DNA of 9,223 bases from Cellvibrionaceae bacterium. Its GTDB lineage: Bacteria; Pseudomonadota; Gammaproteobacteria; Pseudomonadales; Cellvibrionaceae. This document shows, one piece after another, positions 5,222 to 9,223 of the stretch (positions within the stretch are counted from its first letter, which is position 1; each line of letters begins with the position of its first letter). Under the pieces are notes generated by a model, which had not been told where the DNA came from, did no database searches, and saw nothing but the letters and a program-made list of their open reading frames with translations. The stretch lies in NCBI GenBank assembly GCA_025800435.1, contig JAOXRV010000077.1, positions 1-9,223 on the forward strand, given 5' to 3'. The position numbers and the translations under genes are program-made.

Positions 5222-5469
5222 TCAATCAGCCCCCGCTCAGTGCCATTGCCGTCTTCCAGCTGTGCAATGGCTTCGATTAAACGTCGGGTATTCTTGGGGC
5301 TGCGCAACAAATAATCCGTTTCTTCCAGGGCTTGATAGTCCGCCATCGACATGAGTACGACAGTTCCCTGGCCCTTACGGGTGATGGCAACCGGGGCGTG
5401 ATCATTGCACACCTGTTCCATGATCTTGGCTAAATTGCTGCGTGCAGAGGCATAGCTAATACTGTCCAT
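5218..5469 (-). CDS. yefM: YefM antitoxin (Phd/YefM family)
   Basis: This protein has 83 residues, the same length as E. coli YefM, and is collinear with it throughout: I-S-Y-x-x-A-R-x-N-L near the start, D-H-A-P-V-A-I-T-R, V-V-L-M-S-M-A-D-Y, L-E-E-T-D-Y-L-L-R-S-P at the end of the DNA-binding N-terminal domain, then the toxin-binding tail R-R-L-I-E-A-I...G-N-G-T-E-R-G-L-I-E. No residue loss is evident, so the antitoxin looks functional although its toxin is truncated. In the family, YefM binds the operator and is a better repressor together with YoeB. It lies downstream of hpd on the same strand but has its own promoter region. The ribosome binding site before the ATG is weak. Confidence 0.93.
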   Translation of the reverse strand: MDSISYASARSNLAKIMEQVCNDHAPVAITRKGQGTVVLMSMADYQALEETDYLLRSPKNTRRLIEAIAQLEDGNGTERGLIE

Positions 5470-5484
5470 TACTTAAATCTGCGC

Positions 5485-5502
5485 TGTACGTATTTCTGTA
5501 CA
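5485..5502 (-). promoter_or_regulatory. YefM operator with paired TGTACA-type palindromes
   Basis: On the minus strand CTGTACAG contains the perfect palindrome TGTACA (5497-5502). A second copy with one mismatch, CGTACA (5485-5490), starts exactly 12 bp further on. E. coli yefM-yoeB is controlled by two palindromes with TGTACA core and the same 12-bp offset, which makes this a confident match. CTGTAC and GTACAG also form a 6-bp inverted repeat around an 8-base spacer. Confidence 0.75.
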
Positions 5503-5530
5503 GTCTGGATGGCCTAATGGTATATGTCAA
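5502..5530 (-). promoter_or_regulatory. Candidate yefM promoter
   Basis: A perfect -35 box, TTGACA, reads on the minus strand at 5530-5525. At a 17-base spacing the -10 would be CAGACT (5507-5502), a weak hexamer touching the TGTACA operator, so repressor binding would block polymerase. The -10 is uncertain. Confidence 0.45.
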
Positions 5531-5540
5531 AGTAGCTTGT

Positions 5541-5565
5541 CGGCACCAGCCCCAGGCTGGTGCCG
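5541..5565 (-). terminator. Strong hairpin after hpd, no U-tract
   Basis: CGGCACCAGC (5541-5550) and GCTGGTGCCG (5556-5565) form a perfect 10-bp stem with a 5-base loop, starting seven bases after the hpd stop codon. On the minus strand the following bases are ACAAGC, not a run of T, so it may act as a 3'-stabilising hairpin or a weak terminator that separates hpd from yefM. Confidence 0.5.
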
Positions 5566-5572
5566 CCAGGCC

Positions 5573-6646
5573 TTAATCCCCCAGCGCCCCGCGCCGGATC
5601 TGGTCGCGCTCCATCGATTCAAACAGGGCCTTAAAATTACCCTCGCCAAAACCATCATCTTTTTTGCGCTGAATAAACTCAAAAAAGATTGGGCCCACCT
5701 GGGTTTCTGAGAAGATTTGCAGCAGCAGGCGGGCATCGCCGTTTTCGGTGCTGCCATCAAGCAGTATGCCGCGCTGTTGCAATTCGGCCACCGGCTCACC
5801 GTGGCCGGGTAGGCGCTCATCGAGCATTTCGTAGTAGGCCGCTGGCGGTGCGGTCATAAACGGCACCCCTCGGGCCTTGAGCTTATCCCAACAGGCGATC
5901 AGGTTGTCGCAGGCAAAGGCGATATGTTGAATGCCCTCGCCGTTATAGGCCATTAGATATTCCTCGATCTGGCCCTTGCCGCCGGCGGCCTCTTCGTTGA
6001 GGGGGATACGGATCAGACCGTCCGGGGCGGTCATGGCCCGGGATTGTAAGCCTGTGTACTCTCCTTTGATATCGAAGTAGCGCAGCTCTTTAAAGTTAAA
6101 CAGCTTTTCGTAATAGTTGGCCCAGTAATTCATTCGGCCCCGGTAGACATTGTGGGTCAGGTGGTCGATCACGCTAAAACCGCAGCCCTCTGGGTAGGGG
6201 TCTACGCCGTCTAGGTATTCAAAGTCAATATCGTAAATTGAGCTGCCCTTGCCGTAGCGGTCAATCAGGTACAGAGCAGCACCGCCAATACCTTTAATGG
6301 CGGGCAGGTTTAGCTCCATTGGGCCGGTTTGCACATCGATGGGCTGGGCGCCTCGGGCCAGTAGCTCGCGGTAGGCGTGGTGGGCATCTTTTACCCGAAA
6401 GGCCATACCGCAGGCCGATGGGCCGTGTTCTTCGGCAAAATAGCCAGCGGGGCTTTTGCGCTCGTAATTGGTAATAAAATTAATGTCGCCCTGGCGCCAC
6501 AGTTGGCAGTCTTTAGAGCGGTGGTTGGCCACATGGATAAAGCCCAGGGCGGTAAATACGGGTTCCAGCAGGCCTTTTTCGGCGGCGGCAAATTCCACAA
6601 ATTCAAAGCCGTCCAGGCCAATGGGGTTGTCGAAGAGATCAGTCAT
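5573..6646 (-). CDS. hpd: 4-hydroxyphenylpyruvate dioxygenase
   Basis: This Fe(II)-dependent enzyme converts 4-hydroxyphenylpyruvate to homogentisate, the second step of tyrosine catabolism. The 357 residues match the length of the Pseudomonas fluorescens enzyme (about 357). The two vicinal-oxygen-chelate halves are present. The iron ligands fall at H162 (V-I-D-H-L-T-H-N-V), H241 (G-I-Q-H-I-A-F) and E323 (F-F-E-F-I-Q-R-K), one residue off the Pseudomonas numbering H161/H240/E322. The family C terminus G-F-G-E-G-N-F-K-A-L-F-E-S is intact. The frame could start 13 codons earlier, but the ATG at 6646 has AGGAAA in front and begins M-T-D-L-F-D-N-P as in relatives. It is divergent from an Lrp-type regulator. 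No later genes of the pathway (homogentisate dioxygenase, fumarylacetoacetase) are in the window. Confidence 0.97.
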   Translation of the reverse strand: MTDLFDNPIGLDGFEFVEFAAAEKGLLEPVFTALGFIHVANHRSKDCQLWRQGDINFITNYERKSPAGYFAEEHGPSACGMAFRVKDAHHAYRELLARGAQPIDVQTGPMELNLPAIKGIGGAALYLIDRYGKGSSIYDIDFEYLDGVDPYPEGCGFSVIDHLTHNVYRGRMNYWANYYEKLFNFKELRYFDIKGEYTGLQSRAMTAPDGLIRIPLNEEAAGGKGQIEEYLMAYNGEGIQHIAFACDNLIACWDKLKARGVPFMTAPPAAYYEMLDERLPGHGEPVAELQQRGILLDGSTENGDARLLLQIFSETQVGPIFFEFIQRKKDDGFGEGNFKALFESMERDQIRRGALGD

Positions 6647-6657
6647 CGGTGTTTCCT

Positions 6658-6683
6658 GTTTTGCTTTACTTATAAAGCAAAAC
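6658..6683. promoter_or_regulatory. Perfect 11-bp inverted repeat next to the hpd ribosome binding site
   Basis: GTTTTGCTTTA (6658-6668) and TAAAGCAAAAC (6673-6683) are exact reverse complements around a four-base loop, CTTA. In the hpd transcript the hairpin would end directly beside the AGGAAA ribosome binding site. It can be a protein operator, for example for the divergent Lrp-type regulator, or an RNA hairpin in the leader. The sequence does not decide. Confidence 0.5.
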
Positions 6684-6723
6684 AATAGACCGAAGTCACC
6701 GCAAGTGCTTGTCTAAATAAACC

Positions 6724-6751
6724 TTGATTTCTATGTAAATAGACGTAATCT
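6724..6751 (+). promoter_or_regulatory. Candidate promoter of the Lrp/AsnC gene
   Basis: TTGATT (6724-6729) and TAATCT (6746-6751) with a 16-base spacer fit sigma-70 moderately. They lie 35 bases before the ATG. The 6684-6755 region also contains TAGAC (6686, 6740) and its complement GTCTA (6711), with GTCT at 6752, possible half-sites for a regulator. Confidence 0.3.
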
Positions 6752-6785
6752 GTCTTTTTTTTAATTAAAATAGCAAGAAAGAGCC

Positions 6786-7262
6786 ATGCGAGATGTAAAA
6801 ATCAGGTTTTCCAGCCCAGAGCGGGCCATTTTGCAGGCTTTACAGCGTCACGGCCGCCTTTCTAATGTAGAGCTTGCCCAAAAAGTGGGCCTATCCGAGT
6901 CCCCCTGTTTGCGCCGGGTAAAACAGTTGGAGGCGGAGCAGGCTATCAGCGGCTATTGCGCGGTATTGGACCAGCGCGCCCTGGGGCTGGAGGTAACCGC
7001 TTTTGTGCAGGTCGATCTGGAACAGGGCAGCGAGGCGGACACCGAGGCCTTTATGCAGGCGGTGCGCGGCGAGGATTATATTACCGAGTGCTACGCCATG
7101 AGCGGCGATTACGATTACCTGCTGAAGGTGGTGGCCCGCAATATTGACCACTTTGGCGAGATTAGCATGAAAAGAATCTTGAAATTCCCAGGGGTTAAAA
7201 ATATTGTGTCCAGCTTTAATTTGCTGGAGGTAAAAAACAGCCGCCAGCTTCCCATCCCTTAG
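6786..7262 (+). CDS. Lrp/AsnC-family transcriptional regulator, probable hpd regulator
   Basis: This 158-residue protein has the standard two-domain Lrp plan. The N-terminal helix-turn-helix (about 10-55) carries G-R-L-S-N-V-E-L-A-Q-K-V-G-L-S and the recognition helix S-P-C-L-R-R-V-K-Q-L-E. The C-terminal RAM ligand-binding domain (about 68-152) has V-T-A-F-V-Q-V-D-L, C-Y-A-M-S-G-D-Y-D-Y-L-L-K-V-V, and the closing I-V-S-S-F-N-L-L-E-V-K strand. Such proteins bind DNA as dimers to octamers and usually sense an amino acid or a related acid. Lrp-type regulators next to hpd are known from other bacteria, so tyrosine or 4-hydroxyphenylpyruvate sensing is a reasonable inference. It is divergent from hpd across a 139-bp region with several repeats. 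The hotdog-fold gene starts 11 bases after its stop. Confidence 0.92.
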   Translation: MRDVKIRFSSPERAILQALQRHGRLSNVELAQKVGLSESPCLRRVKQLEAEQAISGYCAVLDQRALGLEVTAFVQVDLEQGSEADTEAFMQAVRGEDYITECYAMSGDYDYLLKVVARNIDHFGEISMKRILKFPGVKNIVSSFNLLEVKNSRQLPIP

Positions 7263-7273
7263 GGTCTCTTATT

Positions 7274-7657
7274 ATGTTACAGCAAGTTGAAGTCAGTGCA
7301 GGGCAAATTAACCTTGCCGGCCACGCGGATAACGAAGAAATTTACCGCTGGTTTAACCAGGCCCGCCTGGCTTTGTTTAAAGAAATTGGCAATGCCGCTA
7401 AGCGTAAGTTTGTGCCCCCCTATGTAAAGTGCGAGTTGCAATTTAAGCGCGAGGTCTTCGACCACGCGCCCATAGCTATCGAAACCGCCATCAGCCATAT
7501 TGGCAATAAATCCTTTAGTATTGAGCAAACCATCAGGCAAGATGGCGAGCTGTGTGCCCAGTGCGTGACGGTGGCGGTTAACTTTTGTGTGGATAGCCAG
7601 CGGCCAATATTGATCGAAGGGGCAAGCAAGTCCGCGCTGGAATTCTACCGACCATAA
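7274..7657 (+). CDS. Hotdog-fold (4HBT-like) acyl-CoA thioesterase family protein, possibly with altered active site
   Basis: This 127-residue single hotdog domain has the 4HBT motif region G-H-A-D-N-E-E-I-Y-R-W-F-N-Q-A-R-L-A-L-F (16-35), which corresponds to the G-H-V-N-N-x-x-Y-x-R-x-F-x-x-A-R helix of the family. It also has later strands such as V-K-C-E-L-Q-F-K-R-E-V and S-F-S-I-E-Q-T-I-R. In active members an Asp sits three residues before the G-H (D-x-x-G-H); here that position is N13, so the usual nucleophile/base appears replaced. The protein may be inactive, may use another residue, or may bind acyl-CoA without cleaving it. The start follows AGGG at a nine-base distance. Its tight coupling to the Lrp gene suggests a role tied to aromatic amino-acid metabolism, but this is inference. 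It is clearly not PaaI by context. Confidence 0.8.
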   Translation: MLQQVEVSAGQINLAGHADNEEIYRWFNQARLALFKEIGNAAKRKFVPPYVKCELQFKREVFDHAPIAIETAISHIGNKSFSIEQTIRQDGELCAQCVTVAVNFCVDSQRPILIEGASKSALEFYRP

Positions 7658-7931
7658 TTAGGCGTTGCGGTAGAGCTTGGCAGAACACTGCAAATATATG
7701 TAATTTATTCCAGCGCGACTTTTGATCTCCCGCGATTATAAATAAACTAGGGCCGATAAAACTTGTGTGGCTTGATTGTTTTTTGTTCAACTCGGGGCGG
7801 CAAGCGCAGCTGGCATGCAATCCTTTGGTGATAATAGCCGCAGTAAATGTTGCATTTTTCACAGGGCCAGCTCAGCGCTACCCGAGTAGAATGACCCTAA
7901 CAACATAGAACTAGCGATAAAGAGAAGTGTT
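7658..7931. other. Intergenic region upstream of the carbonic anhydrase
   Basis: I see no coding signal in these 274 bases that is not a low-quality antisense frame. TAGAAT (about 7888-7893) could be a -10 for the carbonic anhydrase gene, but no good -35 is found at the right distance. No terminator hairpin with a T-tract follows the hotdog gene. Confidence 0.3.
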
Positions 7932-8543
7932 TTGAAAAGACTCGATTATTTGTTTGAAGCCAACAAAGCTTGGGCCACCTCAGTAAAAGAGCGAGACCCG
8001 GAGTTTTTTAGCCGCCTTTCTAAGCAGCAGGCGCCAGACTACCTGTGGATTGGCTGTTCCGATAGCCGCGTGCCCGCTAATACCCTGGTTGATCTGCCCC
8101 CCGGTGAGGTGTTTGTACACCGCAATATTGCCAATGTGGTGGTCCACACAGACTTGAATGTGCTGTCGGTGATTCAGTATGCGGTGGAGGTACTGAAAGT
8201 TAAGCATATTATTGTCTGCGGCCACTACGGCTGTGGCGGGGTGGCCGCGGCCATGGGCGATGAAAGCTTTGGCCTGATCGATAATTGGCTGCGCCATATC
8301 AAAGATGTGGCTCGCTTCCACAAAGATGAGTTAGACAAACTACCCCATGCTGAGCGGATTGACCGTATGTGTGAGCTCAATGTGATGGCACAGGTAAATA
8401 ATGTTGCCGAGAGTAGTGTGGTGAAGGCAGCCTGGGCAAACGGCAGTGATGTTTCGGTGCACGGCTGGATTTACGATATTGGCAACGGTGTGCTGAAAGA
8501 TCTAAATGTTTGCGTGTCTGGGCAGTGCGAGGTAAGTCGCTAA
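7932..8543 (+). CDS. can: Beta-class carbonic anhydrase
   Basis: This cytoplasmic zinc enzyme interconverts CO2 and bicarbonate. All zinc ligands are at the same numbers as in E. coli Can: C42 and D44 in G-C-S-D-S-R-V-P, and H98 and C101 in C-G-H-Y-G-C-G-G. The D44-R46 dyad that gates the active site is present, as are the family blocks G-E-V-F-V-H-R-N-I-A-N and S-V-I-Q-Y-A-V-E-V-L. Its 203 residues are slightly short of the E. coli enzyme (220) but end after the conserved V-H-G-W-I-Y-D-I-G segment. The TTG start at 7932 follows AGAGAAG and gives the expected N terminus M-K-R-L-D-Y-L-F-E-A-N. It is a single-gene unit, flanked by a 274-bp upstream gap and a terminator. Confidence 0.95.
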   Translation: MKRLDYLFEANKAWATSVKERDPEFFSRLSKQQAPDYLWIGCSDSRVPANTLVDLPPGEVFVHRNIANVVVHTDLNVLSVIQYAVEVLKVKHIIVCGHYGCGGVAAAMGDESFGLIDNWLRHIKDVARFHKDELDKLPHAERIDRMCELNVMAQVNNVAESSVVKAAWANGSDVSVHGWIYDIGNGVLKDLNVCVSGQCEVSR

Positions 8544-8565
8544 TATTTAGCAGTTGATTAAACCG

Positions 8566-8628
8566 ATGGGGGCGTGGCTTTGGGCGGCGGTGCGGTAGCA
8601 CTGTTGTCGAAGCTAAGCCCCCATTTTT
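8566..8628 (+). terminator. Large imperfect rho-independent terminator after can
   Basis: ATGGGGGC (8566-8573) pairs perfectly with GCCCCCAT (8617-8624), which runs into TTTTT (8624-8628). GGCTT (8576-8580) can pair with AAGC (8610-8613) inside, and a small hairpin, GTGC-GGTA-GCAC (8590-8601), sits at the tip. The stem is unusually long for an intrinsic terminator, but position and T-tract fit. Confidence 0.7.
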
Positions 8629-8895
8629 GCTTGAGTGTTTCAGAACTACCCCAGTTGCCGCCATCATCAAGCGCCTAAGCAATAATAGTCTAAGAATAAA
8701 TTGCCAAAACAACCAAGCTAATATTTATGGGCGAGTTTGAGAAAAATCTAGTAAATTATAGTTGGCCAAATCTTTTTTTTAAGACTAAAGTTTTGGTTTT
8801 GGGGAGGTGCCTAGTTGGATTATAAAAAGCTCTGAATTTGACTGGTCGCCGCTGTTGTCGCTGTCATAGAAATCATTTGTTAAAGGGACTTGGAA
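8629..8895. other. A/T-rich intergenic region before the secreted-protein gene
   Basis: There is no coding frame of note. TATAAA at 8821-8826 could be the -10 of the following gene, 70 bases upstream of its start, but no matching -35 is present. An eight-T run (about 8773-8780) lacks a hairpin in front of it. Nothing else is recognisable. Confidence 0.3.
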
Positions 8896-9223
8896 ATGAA
8901 TTACTTACGATTGAAGGCTTTGGCTGTTGTTCTATTGCATATTGCGGTTTTACCTGGGGCCCAAGCGGCCATTAATTTTTACGTTGAAGACTATTCCACC
9001 GATAGAATTGTAATTACCCTCAGCGGTACATTTGAGGCAGATACTGCCGGTGATCAGCCAGGTTGGTTGGCGATCAAGAGAGACTGGTCAAATAATATTG
9101 GTACCGATACGACTTGGTTTCTTGCTCCCCCAGGCACTGTGCCCACGCTAGAGGCGGGCAGCCAGATATTGGTTGACGGTGAGCTCTGCTCGGGGCTCAC
9201 GCCTGAAAACCTGGCCTCGGCGA
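8896..9223 (+). CDS. Secreted protein of unknown function, 3'-truncated by the window edge
   Basis: The ATG at 8896 follows AAAGGG with an eight-base gap, and the frame stays open to the window end, giving 109 residues. The first 24-25 residues form a classical signal peptide: M-N-Y-L-R-L-K, a hydrophobic core L-A-V-V-L-L-H-I-A-V-L, then P-G-A-Q-A as a signal peptidase I site before A-I-N-F. The mature part is beta-rich, with I-V-I-T-L-S-G-T-F, a tryptophan-containing stretch and one cysteine (in E-L-C-S-G-L). I do not recognise a family. A secreted protein with a C-terminal sorting signal such as PEP-CTERM is conceivable, but the C terminus lies outside the window. Confidence 0.75.
   Translation, partial: MNYLRLKALAVVLLHIAVLPGAQAAINFYVEDYSTDRIVITLSGTFEADTAGDQPGWLAIKRDWSNNIGTDTTWFLAPPGTVPTLEAGSQILVDGELCSGLTPENLASA

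Noticed and set aside
5087..5314. Plus-strand ORF across yoeB and yefM
   Set aside because: It is the complement of two strongly homologous minus-strand genes.
6377..6716. Plus-strand ORFs opposite the 5' part of hpd
   Set aside because: They are shadows of the hpd codons; hpd is unambiguous there.
7578..7862. Minus-strand ORF between the hotdog gene and can
   Set aside because: It overlaps the 3' end of the hotdog gene, has no visible ribosome binding site and matches no known protein pattern.
1..9223. CRISPR array, tRNA/rRNA genes, intact IS or integrase
   Set aside because: No regularly spaced direct repeats, cloverleaf or rRNA-like sequence, or transposase/integrase coding frames were seen on either strand.

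Overview
The window looks like the chromosome of a gammaproteobacterium. The evidence is the 4-hydroxyphenylpyruvate dioxygenase, which is very close in motif order and length to the Pseudomonas enzyme, the enterobacterial-type YefM antitoxin, the PaaX repressor and the E. coli-type beta-carbonic anhydrase. A free-living, possibly marine, lineage is a guess. Bases 1-690 and roughly 5570-8540 are moderately GC-rich core sequence. The middle (about 1170-5500) is visibly more A/T-rich, mosaic, and holds mostly accessory genes.

Layout: (1) 1-626, the C-terminal two thirds of PaaX. (2) 695-1165, a one-helix membrane protein that looks like the tail of a band-7/SPFH protein without the SPFH domain. 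(3) 1366-2705, a TTG-started GIY-YIG/DUF4357 protein and a small biotinyl/lipoyl-like protein lacking the modifiable lysine. (4) 2935-4247, a DUF457/YdjM-like membrane protein and a TTG-started class I methyltransferase. (5) 4339-5469 on the minus strand, two type II toxin-antitoxin modules head to tail: yefM with a truncated yoeB, then vapB-vapC. (6) 5573-7657, tyrosine catabolism: hpd on the minus strand, divergent from an Lrp/AsnC regulator that is followed by a hotdog-fold protein. (7) 7932-8543, beta-carbonic anhydrase with a strong terminator hairpin. (8) 8896 to the end, the start of a secreted protein of unknown function.

How the genes relate: the hpd/Lrp/hotdog group looks like a self-contained regulated unit around homogentisate formation. 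PaaX belongs to phenylacetate catabolism, another aromatic pathway, but its target operon is outside the window. Both toxin-antitoxin modules keep recognisable autoregulatory operators. The YefM operator has the paired TGTACA-type core with the 12-bp offset known from E. coli, yet the toxin it controls has lost its catalytic C terminus. Three successive small genes (ending at 1165, 2202 and 2705) each have their TAA stop inside a TAAC that begins an imperfect inverted repeat of about 60-75 bp ending in GTTA or GTTG. This resembles integron attC architecture, but no integrase is visible and the sites are imperfect, so it is a hypothesis only.

No rRNA, tRNA, CRISPR array or intact insertion sequence was seen. 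The most notable items are the decapitated YoeB with preserved operator, the lysine-less biotinyl-like protein, the possible cassette boundaries, the perfect 11-bp inverted repeat beside the hpd ribosome binding site, and the hotdog protein with Asn at the expected catalytic Asp.
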